DNA of 64,000 nucleotides from Amycolatopsis cihanbeyliensis (GCF_006715045.1 NZ_VFML01000001.1:5304001-5368000); one strand, 5' to 3'. Counted from the stretch's first letter, positions 37,169-46,570 are shown. The notes: generated by a model from the letters alone, not told the origin. Program-made: numbers and translations.

Positions 37169-37938
37169 TGTGGGGGAAGACGGCCCTGGTCACCGGGGCG
37201 GCGGGCGGCATCGGCGAGGCGGTGGTGCGGGCGCTCGCCGCCGAGGGCGCCGCCGTCGCGGCCGTGGACGTGGAAGCCGAGGCACTGCACCTGCGGGTCA
37301 AGACGCTGGCCGGCGAGGGTCACCGGGTGCGGGGCTTCGCCGCCGATGTGTCCACCGGCGCGGCGGTGGACGCGATGGTCGAGGAGGTCGAGCGGGAGCT
37401 GGGACCCGTGCGGTACCTGGTGAACGCGGCCGGTGTGCTGCGGCCGGGTGCGGTGACCGAGTTCTCCGACCACGACTGGAACACCACCTTCGCGGTCAAC
37501 ACGACCGGGGTGTTCCATGTCAGCAGGGCGGTGGCCAGGCGGATGGTCCCGCGCAAGGAAGGCGCGATCGTCACGGTGGCCTCCAACGCGGCCACGGTTC
37601 CCCGTCGCGATATGGCCGCCTACGCGGCGTCCAAGGCGGCGGCGAGCAGCTTCACCAAATCGCTCGGACTGGAGCTGGCCGAGCACGGGATCCGGTGCAA
37701 TGTGGTCGCGCCCGGCACCACCGAGACACCCATGATCGCCTCGCTGTACGCCGACGCCGATGCGTTGCGGGCCACCATCGAGGGCATGCCGGCCAGCCAC
37801 CGGGTCGGCATCCCGCTCCGGAAGCTCGCGACGCCGGGGGACATCGCCGAGGCGGTGCTGTTCCTGCTCTCCGAACGCGCGTCGCACATCACCCTGCACG
37901 ACCTCACCGTCGACGGCGGTGCCGGGCTGGGTCGCTGA
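37168..37938 (+). CDS. EntA-like SDR, probable DHHA dehydrogenase
   Basis: The protein has 256 residues. TGAAGGIGEAV cofactor motif, NAAGVLRPG, Ser of VASNAATVPR and the canonical catalytic YAASK. It is closest to EntA/DhbA-type 2,3-dihydroxybenzoate dehydrogenases. With PhzD next door the natural substrate would be trans-2,3-dihydro-3-hydroxyanthranilate, giving 3-hydroxyanthranilate. The start overlaps the amidohydrolase stop. Confidence 0.85.
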   Translation: MWGKTALVTGAAGGIGEAVVRALAAEGAAVAAVDVEAEALHLRVKTLAGEGHRVRGFAADVSTGAAVDAMVEEVERELGPVRYLVNAAGVLRPGAVTEFSDHDWNTTFAVNTTGVFHVSRAVARRMVPRKEGAIVTVASNAATVPRRDMAAYAASKAAASSFTKSLGLELAEHGIRCNVVAPGTTETPMIASLYADADALRATIEGMPASHRVGIPLRKLATPGDIAEAVLFLLSERASHITLHDLTVDGGAGLGR

Positions 37939-37978
37939 CCCGGCCGAACCGCCCACACGTCCACCCGAGAAGGGAGTC

Positions 37979-38629
37979 ATGATGGCCATCCCGGTGATCG
38001 AGCCGTACGCGATGCCGGCCGAACACGAACTACCGGAGAACATCGCACCGTGGACGATCAGTCCCCGGCGTGCGTTGCTGCTCGTGCACGACATGCAGAA
38101 CTACTTCCTCCGCCCGTTCCGGCCCGAGCAGGAGCCGATGCGCGAGCTGGTCGCGAACATCGTGTCGCTGCGCGCGGAGTGCGAGCGGCACGGGATTCCG
38201 GTCGCCTACACCGCGCAGCCCGGCGGGATGACCGACCAGGAACGCGGTCTGCTCAAGGACTTCTGGGGTCCGGGGATGAGCACCGACCCCGCGCACCGGC
38301 GGATCGTCGAGGGGCTGAGTCCCGCCGATGCGGATGTGGTGCTCACCAAATGGCGGCCCAGCGCGTTCTGCCGTACCGAACTGCTCGAGCTGATGCGCGC
38401 GCGGGGGCGCGACCAGCTCGTGATCTGCGGCGTGTACGCGCATGTCGGCATCCTGATGACCGCGCACGAGGGCTTCTCCCACGACATCGAGACCTTCCTG
38501 GTCGCGGACGCGGTCGCCGACTTCTCCCCGGACCACCACCGGCTCGCGCTGGACTACGCGGCCTCGCGCTGCTCGGTGACGGTGTCCACCCGGTCCGCGC
38601 TGGCCATGCTGGACGGAGGTACCCGATGA
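37979..38629 (+). CDS. PhzD-like isochorismatase
   Basis: The protein has 216 residues from ATG 37979 (a second ATG follows directly; GAAGGGAG ahead). An N-terminal extension AIPVIEPYAMPAEHELPENI, typical of EntB/PhzD proteins, is followed by LLVHDMQNYF with the catalytic Asp, the Lys of LTKWRPSAF, and GVYAHVGILMTA where Gly-Val replaces the usual Cys region, as in PhzD-type enzymes without the Cys nucleophile. It hydrolyses ADIC to DHHA. It overlaps phzE by ATGA. Confidence 0.88.
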   Translation: MMAIPVIEPYAMPAEHELPENIAPWTISPRRALLLVHDMQNYFLRPFRPEQEPMRELVANIVSLRAECERHGIPVAYTAQPGGMTDQERGLLKDFWGPGMSTDPAHRRIVEGLSPADADVVLTKWRPSAFCRTELLELMRARGRDQLVICGVYAHVGILMTAHEGFSHDIETFLVADAVADFSPDHHRLALDYAASRCSVTVSTRSALAMLDGGTR

Positions 38630-40533
38630 CGACCCCGGCATGGCTGGGTCGGATCCTCGACCCGCGGACCCCGCCGTTCGCCCTGCTGCACCGACCCGTC
38701 GCCGCCGGAGCGCACCGGGTGGACCTGATCTTCGGGGAGACAGGCGAGGTCGACCGGGTCGCCGACATCCCGGTACCGGCCGAAGGGGGCCAGAACCGGC
38801 ACGAGGTACTGGCCCTGCTGCCGTTCCGGCAGATCGCCGAGCGCGGGTTCGTGGCACCGGAGGACGACGCCGGGCTGCTCACGATGGCGGTGACCGACCA
38901 GGCCGTGCTGCCGCTGTCCGAGGTACTCGATCAGCTTCCGGACGGGCCGATCGAGCTGACCGAAGGCGGATTCGACCTGGCCGACGAGGAGTACGCCGAG
39001 CTCGTGCGGAGGGTGGTCACCGAGGAGATCGGCCAGGGCGCGGGGGCGAACTTCGTCCTCAAGCGCTCCTTCTCGGCCGAGATCACCAACTGGTCGGCCC
39101 GCACCGCGCTGTCCTTCTTCCGCCGCCTGCTCGGCAGGGCTTCCGGGGCCTACTGGACCTTCGTGATACACACCGGCACCCGCACCTTCGTCGGCGCCTC
39201 ACCCGAGCGGCACGTCAGCCTCACCGGCGGCACCGCGGTGATGAACCCGATCAGCGGTACCTACCGCTACCCGGCCGGGGGTCCCGAACTCGGCGGGCTG
39301 CTCGAGTTCCTCGCGGACACCAAGGAGGCAGGCGAGCTGTACATGGTGCTCGACGAGGAACTGAAGATGATGGGCAGGGTCTGCGACCTCGGCGCCCGCG
39401 CCACCGGCCCGTACCTCAAGCAACTCGCCCGGATCGCGCACACCGAGTACCTGATCGAGGGGCACAGCTCGCTGGACGCGCGGGACATCCTGCGGGAGAC
39501 CATGTTCGCGCCCACGGTCACCGGCGGCCCGCTGGAAAGCGCCTGCCGGGTGATCAGCAGGTTCGAGCCGGAGGGCAGGCAGTACTACGCCGGGGTGGTG
39601 GCCCTGTTCGGGCGGGACGAGTCGGGCCGCCAGGCCCTGGACTCCGCGATCCTCATCCGCACCGCGGACGTCGATGCCACCGGTCGGATGCGCATCCCGG
39701 TCGGCGCCACCCTGGTTCGCGACTCCGATCCGCCTTCCGAGGCGGCGGAGACCAGGGCGAAGGCGGCGGGCCTGCTGGAGGCGCTACGCGGGGACGGCGC
39801 GGGGGCACCCGCCCCGGTGCCCGATCTCGGCGCGCACCCCGATGTGCGCGGGGCACTGGCCGAGCGCAACGTCCCACTCGCCGACTTCTGGCTTGCGGAC
39901 CCGCGGCAGCGGGCGCGGCAGCGGTCCGCGCTCGCCGGCCGCAGCGTGCTGGTGATCGACAACGAGGACATGTTCACTTCGATGATCAAGCATGTGCTGG
40001 TCGCGCTGGGGGGTGAGGTCGTGGTCCGCCGGTTCGACGAGGACTTCGCGCTCACCGGGTACGACCTCGTCATCGTGGGGCCCGGCCCCGGCGATCCGAG
40101 CGCGCACTCCGACGTCAAGATCTCCCGAATACGGTCCCGCGTCCGGGAACTGCTCGCGAACGGCACCCCGTTCCTCGCCGTCTGCCTCGGGCACCAGGTG
40201 CTCAGCGCGTTGCTCGGGCTGGAGCTCGTCCGCAAGCCCGTCCCCAACCAGGGGGTGCAGCGCAAGGTCGACCTGTTCGGCCAGGCCGAGCTGGTGGGCT
40301 TCTACAACACCTTCACCGCGGTCAGCGCCACCGACCGGATCCCGTGCGCCGGTCGTGCGGGCGTGGTCGAGATATTCAGCCAGGAATCCAGCGGCGAGGT
40401 GCATGCTCTACGCGGACCCGGTTTCGTCTCGGTGCAGTTCCATCCCGAGTCCGTGCTGACGCGCAACGGCGTGGAGGTCCTCGGCGAGGTCCTCGGCGGC
40501 CTCCTGGACGTGAAGGGAGCTCTGGCGGCTTGA
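38626..40533 (+). CDS. PhzE-like ADIC synthase
   Basis: The protein has 635 residues. Residues about 1-430 form a chorismate-using anthranilate-synthase-type domain (GASPERHVSL, NPISGTYRYP, LDEELKMMGRVCD). Residues about 440-635 form a class I glutamine amidotransferase with Cys520 in AVCLGHQVLS and QFHPES near the end. Fused as in PhzE, it turns chorismate plus glutamine into 2-amino-2-desoxyisochorismate. No PhzF, PhzB or PhzG is present, so phenazine is not the product. It overlaps the next gene (TGATG). Confidence 0.92.
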   Translation: MTTPAWLGRILDPRTPPFALLHRPVAAGAHRVDLIFGETGEVDRVADIPVPAEGGQNRHEVLALLPFRQIAERGFVAPEDDAGLLTMAVTDQAVLPLSEVLDQLPDGPIELTEGGFDLADEEYAELVRRVVTEEIGQGAGANFVLKRSFSAEITNWSARTALSFFRRLLGRASGAYWTFVIHTGTRTFVGASPERHVSLTGGTAVMNPISGTYRYPAGGPELGGLLEFLADTKEAGELYMVLDEELKMMGRVCDLGARATGPYLKQLARIAHTEYLIEGHSSLDARDILRETMFAPTVTGGPLESACRVISRFEPEGRQYYAGVVALFGRDESGRQALDSAILIRTADVDATGRMRIPVGATLVRDSDPPSEAAETRAKAAGLLEALRGDGAGAPAPVPDLGAHPDVRGALAERNVPLADFWLADPRQRARQRSALAGRSVLVIDNEDMFTSMIKHVLVALGGEVVVRRFDEDFALTGYDLVIVGPGPGDPSAHSDVKISRIRSRVRELLANGTPFLAVCLGHQVLSALLGLELVRKPVPNQGVQRKVDLFGQAELVGFYNTFTAVSATDRIPCAGRAGVVEIFSQESSGEVHALRGPGFVSVQFHPESVLTRNGVEVLGEVLGGLLDVKGALAA

Positions 40534-41114
40534 TGAATCCCGCTCACACGTTCGCGTCGGTCGCGGAGTTCGAGTCCTGGCTGGAAGCCAACCACCGGAC
40601 CACGGACGAGATCTGGGTGGCGTTGCCCAAGATAGGTACCGAGGTGCCGTCGGTTACCAGGGGACAGGCCCTGGACGTGGCGCTGTGCTTCGGCTGGATC
40701 GACGGCAAGGCGACCTCGCGGACAACGCCGGAAGGCTGGTGGGCGCAGCGTTTCACCCCGCGCGGGGCCCGCAGCACCTGGTCGAAGATCAACAGGGTCA
40801 AGGTGGAAAGGCTGATCCGCGAGGGCCGGATGCGGCAGGCCGGGCTCGACCAGATCGAGCTGGCCAGGTCCGACGGCCGGTGGGCGGCCGCCTACGACTC
40901 GCCGAGCAGGGCACAGGTTCCCGCCGAACTGCGGGCGGCGCTGGACGCGAACCCCGCGGCCGACTCGGCCTTCGCCGAGCTCGGCGCCGGAGCCAGGTAC
41001 CGGCTGTTGCACAGCCTGCAGACCGTGAAGAAACCGGAGACGCGGGCGCGCAAGATCGCCGGCTACGTCGAACGGCTCGCGGCCGGACAGTCGCCTCACC
41101 CCAAGGAGAAGTGA
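40533..41114 (+). CDS. YdeI/OmdA-like protein
   Basis: The protein has 193 residues. ANHRTTDEIWVALPK, ALCFGWIDGKATS and WWAQRFTPRGARSTWSKIN are the signature stretches of the YdeI/bacteriocin-protection (OmdA) family, whose biochemical role is not established. It is embedded by overlapping start and stop codons between phzE and the ligase, so it is almost certainly needed by, or tolerated in, the 3-hydroxyanthranilate operon. No catalytic assignment. Confidence 0.8.
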   Translation: MNPAHTFASVAEFESWLEANHRTTDEIWVALPKIGTEVPSVTRGQALDVALCFGWIDGKATSRTTPEGWWAQRFTPRGARSTWSKINRVKVERLIREGRMRQAGLDQIELARSDGRWAAAYDSPSRAQVPAELRAALDANPAADSAFAELGAGARYRLLHSLQTVKKPETRARKIAGYVERLAAGQSPHPKEK

Positions 41115-42421
41115 TGCAGCGCGCACTACCGCAGATCGGGGACTGGGCAAGCCTGGAGGAGCTGCACGACCTTCAGCTGAAGCAACTCCCGCAGGTGCTT
41201 GCCTGGGCCGCGCGTGTCCCGTTCTACCGGTCGCGGTTCGGGTCCGGGGTGCCGCCGGTGACCGCGGCGGACTTCGACGCGTTACCACTGGTGACCAAAC
41301 AGGACCTGCGGGACCAGTACCCGTTCGGGATGCTGGCCGTCGACCGCGCCGAGCTGGCCACCTACCACGAGTCCAGCGGCACCGTCGGCCAGTCGACCCC
41401 CTCGTACTACACCGAACGCGACTGGGTCGACCTCGCCGAGCGCTACGCCCGCAAGTGGGTCGGGATCACCCCGCGGGACACCCTGCTGGTGCGGACCCCG
41501 TACGCCCTGATGATCACGGGGCATCTCGCGCAGGCCGCGGCCCGGCTGCGCGGGGCCATGGTGGTTCCCGCCGACTACCGCTCGCTGGCCATGCCGTACC
41601 CGCGGTTCATCCGGGCGCTGCACAACCTCGGCGTCACCCTGACCTGGTCGATCCCGACCGAGCCGCTGGTATGGGCGGCCGCGGCCAGGGCCGCCGGCCT
41701 CGACCCCGCCCGGGACTTTCCCTCGCTACGGGCGCTGTTCGTCGCGGGGGAGCCGCTGTCCGCGGCCCGGCGCAAGCGGCTCGGCGAGATCTGGGGTGTG
41801 CCGGTGGTCGAGGAGTACGGCTCGACGGAGACCGGCACCCTGGCCGGGGAATGCGAGCACGGCCGGATGCACCTGTGGGCCGACCGGGCGTTGTTCGAGG
41901 TGTACGACCCGGAGACCGGTCGGCTGAGCGTGGAGGGCGACGGCCAGCTCGTGGTGACCCCGCTGTACCGCGAGGCGATGCCGTTGCTGCGCTACAACCT
42001 CGAGGACGACGTGGAAGTGTCCTATGCGGACTGCGCGTGTGGCTGGCGCCTGCCTTCGGTCCGGGTGCTCGGCAGGGCGTCCTCGGGTTTCCCCGTCGGC
42101 GACCGGAAGGTCACCCAGCACGGGCTGGAGGAGCTGGTGTTCAGCCTGCCCAGCGGCTACGGCGTGCTGTTCTGGCGGGCGAGGGCCGAACCCTCCGTGC
42201 TCAGGGTGCAGATCGAGGTCGCCGAGGAGCACGCGGCCGCGGCGGCGAGCGAGCTCACCGCGGCGATCACCCGTGAGCTGGCGGTGCCCTGCGAGGTCCG
42301 CCCGATGTCGCCGGGAACCCTGCTGCCGCCCGAGGTGCTGAGCAAGCCGCGGGACATCGTGAAGCCGCGAACCCTCTGGGGCGCCGACGAGGACTGGAAC
42401 CAGGCGTCGCTCTACAACTGA
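41114..42421 (+). CDS. PaaK-like aryl adenylate/CoA ligase
   Basis: The protein has 435 residues. ANL superfamily, phenylacetate-CoA ligase branch: LPLVTKQDLRDQYPFG, the P-loop SSGTVGQSTP, EEYGSTETG, and a short C-terminal domain. In benzoxazole clusters a ligase in this position (NatL2, BomJ) activates 3-hydroxyanthranilate and hands it to a carrier protein. The same role is inferred here, with the T domain of the A-T protein at 48891 as the only visible carrier. The start overlaps the YdeI-like stop. Confidence 0.8.
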   Translation: MQRALPQIGDWASLEELHDLQLKQLPQVLAWAARVPFYRSRFGSGVPPVTAADFDALPLVTKQDLRDQYPFGMLAVDRAELATYHESSGTVGQSTPSYYTERDWVDLAERYARKWVGITPRDTLLVRTPYALMITGHLAQAAARLRGAMVVPADYRSLAMPYPRFIRALHNLGVTLTWSIPTEPLVWAAAARAAGLDPARDFPSLRALFVAGEPLSAARRKRLGEIWGVPVVEEYGSTETGTLAGECEHGRMHLWADRALFEVYDPETGRLSVEGDGQLVVTPLYREAMPLLRYNLEDDVEVSYADCACGWRLPSVRVLGRASSGFPVGDRKVTQHGLEELVFSLPSGYGVLFWRARAEPSVLRVQIEVAEEHAAAAASELTAAITRELAVPCEVRPMSPGTLLPPEVLSKPRDIVKPRTLWGADEDWNQASLYN

Positions 42422-42440
42422 AGGCACGTAAGGAGCAGCA

Positions 42441-43463
42441 ATGTCAGTACCCGCCAGCGTGCAGGCCTCACCCCAGGACCGCGACCGCATCGCGCGGCTG
42501 GTCTGCGGGCATATGGCGACCAGGGTGATCGGCACCGCGGCCACGCTCGGCCTCGCCGACCTGATCGGCGACGAGCCGGTTCCCGCGACCGAGCTGGCCG
42601 GGACGGTGGGCTGCCATCCCGGCGCGTTGCTGCGGCTGCTGCGTGCGATGGCCGCACTGGAGCTGCTGGTCGAGACCGAGGCGGGCGTGTTCCGGCTCAC
42701 CGGCGCCGGCGTGTTGCTGCGCACGGACCGCCCGGACTCGATGCGTTCGTTCGTCGGCATGACGACGCACCCGGCGATGCTGGATGCCTGGCGGCTGCTG
42801 GACGGCGCGGTGCGTGCCGGGAGCACGGTGTTCGACCAGGTCTTCGGTACCGACTTCTTCCGGCACCTCGGCAGTGACCCGGAACTGTCCGAGCAGTTCA
42901 ACACCGCCATGCGGCAGAGCGCTCGGATCGCCGCGCAGGTGCTGCCATCGGCCTTCGACTTCGGGCGCTACGGCACCCTCGCCGACATCGGCGGGGGCAA
43001 CGGCACCGTGCTCTCCGCGATCCTGGCCGAGCACCCCCGGCTGCGCGGCATCCTCTTCGACACCCCGGACGGTATCGCCGAGGCGGAGGTGCCGGAGCGC
43101 TGCGAGCGGCAGGCAGGCGACTTCTTCACGGCGGTTCCCGCCGGCGCCGACCTGTACCTGCTGAAGAGCATCGTCCACGACTGGGACGACGCGCGTTGCG
43201 CCTCGATCCTCGGCAACATCCGCGGGGTGATCCCGGAGCACGGGCGGTTGCTCGTGGTGGAGCCCGTACTGCCGGAGGTCGTCCAGCCGGGCCAGTCCTC
43301 GCTCGCGTACCTGAGCGACCTCAACATGCTGGTCAACCTGGGCGGGCAGGAACGCACCGGCGCGGACTTCGCCCGGTTGTTCGCGGCCTCGGGCTTCGAA
43401 CTCGCGGACGTCACCCCGTTGCCGCCCGCCAGGTTCAGCCTGATCGAGGCCGTACCGGCGTGA
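42441..43463 (+). CDS. SAM-dependent O-methyltransferase
   Basis: The protein has 340 residues. An N-terminal winged-helix dimerisation domain (about 15-100) and a Methyltransf_2 catalytic domain with SAM motif LADIGGGNGTVLS near 175 and HDWDD (general-base His) near 235. It probably methylates a phenol, such as the hydroxyl of a 3-hydroxyanthranilate-derived unit. AAGGAG lies before the start. Confidence 0.88.
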   Translation: MSVPASVQASPQDRDRIARLVCGHMATRVIGTAATLGLADLIGDEPVPATELAGTVGCHPGALLRLLRAMAALELLVETEAGVFRLTGAGVLLRTDRPDSMRSFVGMTTHPAMLDAWRLLDGAVRAGSTVFDQVFGTDFFRHLGSDPELSEQFNTAMRQSARIAAQVLPSAFDFGRYGTLADIGGGNGTVLSAILAEHPRLRGILFDTPDGIAEAEVPERCERQAGDFFTAVPAGADLYLLKSIVHDWDDARCASILGNIRGVIPEHGRLLVVEPVLPEVVQPGQSSLAYLSDLNMLVNLGGQERTGADFARLFAASGFELADVTPLPPARFSLIEAVPA

Positions 43464-43497
43464 TCCCGACCGTCAGCGAGAAAGGTGGGTACTGCCG

Positions 43498-44334
43498 ATG
43501 CAGACCCTGACCACATCCGAGGTTCGCCCGGTGCTGGGTGAGGCCGAGGTGGATTCCTACCTGGGCCGGATCGGCGCCGAACGGCCCGCGGGTCCGGACG
43601 CGGGGGCGTTGCGCGAGCTGCATCGGCGGCATCTGGTCGCGGTGCCGTACAACAACCTCGCCATCCACCTCGACCAGGAGGTCCGGCTGGACCAGAGATG
43701 GTTGTTCGAGTGGATCGTGGAAGGCCACCGGGGCGGCATGTGCTACGAGCTGAACGGCGCCTTCGCGGCGCTGCTGGCCGGCCTCGGCTACCGGGTGGAT
43801 CTGCTGGCCGCGCGGGTGTTCCTCGGCAGGCGGCGGTTGGCGCTGCCGTACAGCCATGTGGCGCTGCGAGTGGAAGCCGAGGACGGTTCCCGCTGGCTGG
43901 CCGACGTCGGCTTCGGCAAGCACAGCCACTACCCGCTCGGGCTGCGGGAGCGAGCCGAGCAGGCCGAGCCCGGGGGCCGGTTCCGCCTGGCCGGGGCGGA
44001 GGGCGACGATCTGGACGTGCTGCGCGACGGTGTGCCGATTTATCGACTCGACCAGCGGGCCCGGGAGCTCGACGAGTTCGGCGGCACCTACTGGTGGACC
44101 CGCACGGCACCGGAGTCGCCGTACGTGCGGGCACCCCTGTGTTCCCGGCTCACCGTGGACGGCGGGCGGGTCACGTTGAGCGGGCGGACACTGACCGTCA
44201 CCGACGCGCATGGCGGCAGGGCGAAACGCGAACTCACCGACGACGACGTGCTGGACACCTACCGCACCCTTTTCGCGCTGCCCGTGGATCGGCTGCCGGA
44301 CAGGACGGACGCGCCGACGCTTCCCTGGTTCTGA
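43498..44334 (+). CDS. Arylamine N-acetyltransferase-like amide-forming enzyme
   Basis: The protein has 278 residues with the NAT triad Cys82 (RGGMCYELN), His120 (LPYSHVALRV) and Asp136 (WLADVGFG). NATs acetylate aromatic amines from acetyl-CoA; cluster relatives such as RifF release polyketides as amides. Here the likely amine is 3-hydroxyanthranilate or a derivative, either capped or joined to an acyl partner. It is the last gene before the terminator at 44356. Confidence 0.88.
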   Translation: MQTLTTSEVRPVLGEAEVDSYLGRIGAERPAGPDAGALRELHRRHLVAVPYNNLAIHLDQEVRLDQRWLFEWIVEGHRGGMCYELNGAFAALLAGLGYRVDLLAARVFLGRRRLALPYSHVALRVEAEDGSRWLADVGFGKHSHYPLGLRERAEQAEPGGRFRLAGAEGDDLDVLRDGVPIYRLDQRARELDEFGGTYWWTRTAPESPYVRAPLCSRLTVDGGRVTLSGRTLTVTDAHGGRAKRELTDDDVLDTYRTLFALPVDRLPDRTDAPTLPWF

Positions 44335-44355
44335 GGTTCAGAAGACACGACATTT

Positions 44356-44390
44356 CGGGGCCGCCTCGAGCTTGCGCTCGGGCGGCCCCG
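44356..44390 (+). terminator. Hairpin terminator of the 3-hydroxyanthranilate operon
   Basis: Stem CGGGGCCGCC / GGCGGCCCCG extended inward by CGAG/CTCG after a one-base bulge, followed by AATATTTT. It ends the transcript that starts at the amidohydrolase. Confidence 0.85.
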
Positions 44391-44457
44391 AATATTTTCG
44401 GGCTCTCGTTGATTCAATGAGAAGGAACCCTTATCGCGCGAGCGTTGTTCGGGCCGC

Positions 44458-44486
44458 GTTACTGCCATAGTCTCGTTGTTGGTAAC
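44458..44486. promoter_or_regulatory. Operator-like site C, GTTAC-N19-GTAAC
   Basis: GTTACTGCC on the left and GTTGGTAAC on the right, 29 bp in all, 25 bp before the ALDH GTG start. Geometry is identical to sites A and B; arm complementarity is weaker beyond the outer five to six bases. An imperfect palindrome CTCGTTGATTCAATGAG lies just upstream (44405-44421). Confidence 0.5.
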
Positions 44487-44511
44487 AGGAAGGCGTGGCG
44501 GAGGGAACAAC

Positions 44512-46083
44512 GTGAAAACCAGGGTCTATCCCGCCTATATCGGTGGCCGGGACATCACCGGCGACAACGGGCAGTTCGTACACACCGTCAGCACGCGGTC
44601 CATTCTCGAGAACACCTTTCCCAGCCTCCGGATCAAGCAGGATCTCGACCGGGGAATCATGGATCTGGAATCGGCGGGGGAGGCCGTCGTCGGTGCCTGT
44701 GCCGTCGCGGACGAGGCGATGGCGGAGCTGGCACTCGAATCGGCCGCCAAGGCCGCTCCGGTGTGGGCTCGCCGCCCGCTCGCCGAGCGGATCGAGATCG
44801 GGCACCGCATCTCGCGTTCGCTCGTCGAGCACGGAGACGCCCTGGTGGAGATCCTTGTGGCCGAAGGCATGCCGGTCTCCATGGCCGAAGGCATGATCAA
44901 GGGCATCCCGCACACCGGGTGGAGCAGGGAGACTCTCGAGTTCTGCGCCACGCAGCTGGAGATCACCCGCTCCGACGGGGTGCGCACCCGGACCGTGCGG
45001 CGGGTGCCGGACGGCGTGGTGTGCGTCAACCCGCCGCAGAACGCGGCCACGCCCAACGCGCTCGCCGGCATCACCGCGCTCCTTTCCGGTAACACCGTGG
45101 TGGTCCGCGCGCCGCGGGGCGTCGCGCTCAGCTGCATGTACACCATGCGCGAGGTGGTCGCGCCGGTACTGGAGGAGGCCGGTGCGCCGCCGGGCACGCT
45201 GAACGCCTTCTGCGGGGCCCCGATGCTCGACCAGTGGCTGGACAGCCCGCATGTCGACGACATCGTCTTCTACGGCGGCAGCAAGATGGGCCTCGAGTTC
45301 GAGCGCAAATGCATCGCCGCCGGCAAGAAGCCGATCCTGGAACTCGCAGGGAACGACTGCTGCGTGGTGTGGCGGGACGCGGACCTCGACCTCGCGGTGG
45401 AGTCGCTGACCGCGTTCTTCGCGAACTCCGGCCAGATCTGCAACGTGCCGAACCAGGTGATCGTGCACCCGGCGATCGCCGACGAGCTGATCGCGAAGCT
45501 GGTCGTGGCCACGCAGAAGATCCAGCCGGGGTATCCCGACGAGCCGGGGGTGGTGCTCACCCCGGTGCTCGGCGCCGACTGGTTCGAGGGCTGCCTCGGC
45601 GAGGCGCTGGCCAAGGGCGCCACCCTGGTGCACGGAGGTCGCCGCCTCGAGGTGGACGGCACTCCCTCGGACACGGGGTTCTTCATCGAGCCCGCGATCA
45701 TCCGGGTGGACGGGCTGCCCGATGCCCGGTCGCTGTCCGTGGTCCGGGACGAGACCTTCTTCCCGCTGTTGCCGGTCATCGTGCCCGGCACGGACGCCAC
45801 GGACGAGGAACTGTTCGGCCAGATGCTGGATTTCGTCAACAGCAACGGTTACGGCCTGCGCAACTCGGTGTTCGTCCGGGACGACGCGATGATCGAACGT
45901 TTCCTCGCGGGCGTGGCCAACGGCGGCACCCTGATGATCAACGACCAGCACACCGGGTTCCTCCCGTTCCTGCCCAACCAGGGCGGCCCCGGCCTCACCG
46001 GCGGCGTGTTCGGCGAGGCGAACTACTTCATGTTGCGGACATCGCGCCTGCAGGGCGTCAGCATCGTCCGCCCGGCGCAGTGA
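44512..46083 (+). CDS. Aldehyde dehydrogenase family protein
   Basis: The protein has 523 residues from GTG 44512 (GGAGGGAA ahead). ALDH fold with the glutamate motif LELAGNDCCVV and the nucleophile in ANSGQICNVPN (Cys present). The N-terminus is longer than in common ALDHs. It would oxidise an aldehyde to an acid or ester in the pathway; the substrate is unknown. It is the first gene of the second aromatic operon, controlled from site C. Confidence 0.85.
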   Translation: MKTRVYPAYIGGRDITGDNGQFVHTVSTRSILENTFPSLRIKQDLDRGIMDLESAGEAVVGACAVADEAMAELALESAAKAAPVWARRPLAERIEIGHRISRSLVEHGDALVEILVAEGMPVSMAEGMIKGIPHTGWSRETLEFCATQLEITRSDGVRTRTVRRVPDGVVCVNPPQNAATPNALAGITALLSGNTVVVRAPRGVALSCMYTMREVVAPVLEEAGAPPGTLNAFCGAPMLDQWLDSPHVDDIVFYGGSKMGLEFERKCIAAGKKPILELAGNDCCVVWRDADLDLAVESLTAFFANSGQICNVPNQVIVHPAIADELIAKLVVATQKIQPGYPDEPGVVLTPVLGADWFEGCLGEALAKGATLVHGGRRLEVDGTPSDTGFFIEPAIIRVDGLPDARSLSVVRDETFFPLLPVIVPGTDATDEELFGQMLDFVNSNGYGLRNSVFVRDDAMIERFLAGVANGGTLMINDQHTGFLPFLPNQGGPGLTGGVFGEANYFMLRTSRLQGVSIVRPAQ

Positions 46084-46102
46084 CGAGGGAGCGAAACACA
46101 CG

Positions 46103-46570
46103 ATGACTACTCGCACGTTGAAAGCCACCGCGCGGTGCTCCACGGCCGAACTCTTCGAGCGGCTCGGTGACGACCTTTCGTTCCCCGGGCTCGCCACCGA
46201 TGTGCTGTCCGTCTCCGAGGGCGGGGACGGGCTGCGCAACTGGGTGCTCGCCTTCCGCGGCGGCACCGCCGAGTGGGTGCAGCGCAACCGCGTCGCACCG
46301 GACCGGATCGAGTTCGAGCAGGTGACCGGCGACTTCCAGACCTTCCACGGCTCGTGGTCCGGCACTGACGGTGCGGGCGGCTGCGAGGTCGTGTTCGAGG
46401 TCAGCTACCGCACCAGCGTTCCGCATCTCGCCGGTGCGGTCGACTCCGCCGTCGGCAGGGTGCTGCTGCGCGGAGCGCACCAGATCCTGGCGGGCATCGC
46501 CGAGGTCGAGGTCACCGAGGGGCGTCACTTCCTGCGCGACCCGAACAAGGGGAGGGGGCCGGGACGATGA
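46103..46570 (+). CDS. SRPBCC (polyketide cyclase/START-like) protein
   Basis: The protein has 155 residues with the helix-grip pattern of SRPBCC proteins: KATARCSTAELFERLGDD, then alternating strands (NWVLAFRGGTAEWVQ, RIEFEQVTGDFQTFHGSW) and a long C-terminal helix. Such proteins bind hydrophobic ligands or act as cyclases/aromatases. The start is ATG 46103, and the stop overlaps the KASIII-like start by ATGA. Its role here is unknown; a cyclisation or ligand-holding step is a guess. Confidence 0.75.
   Translation: MTTRTLKATARCSTAELFERLGDDLSFPGLATDVLSVSEGGDGLRNWVLAFRGGTAEWVQRNRVAPDRIEFEQVTGDFQTFHGSWSGTDGAGGCEVVFEVSYRTSVPHLAGAVDSAVGRVLLRGAHQILAGIAEVEVTEGRHFLRDPNKGRGPGR

Noticed and set aside
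35675..40533. Phenazine biosynthesis, suggested by PhzD and PhzE
   Set aside because: PhzF, PhzA/B and PhzG are absent, and an EntA-like SDR is present that would divert DHHA to 3-hydroxyanthranilate.
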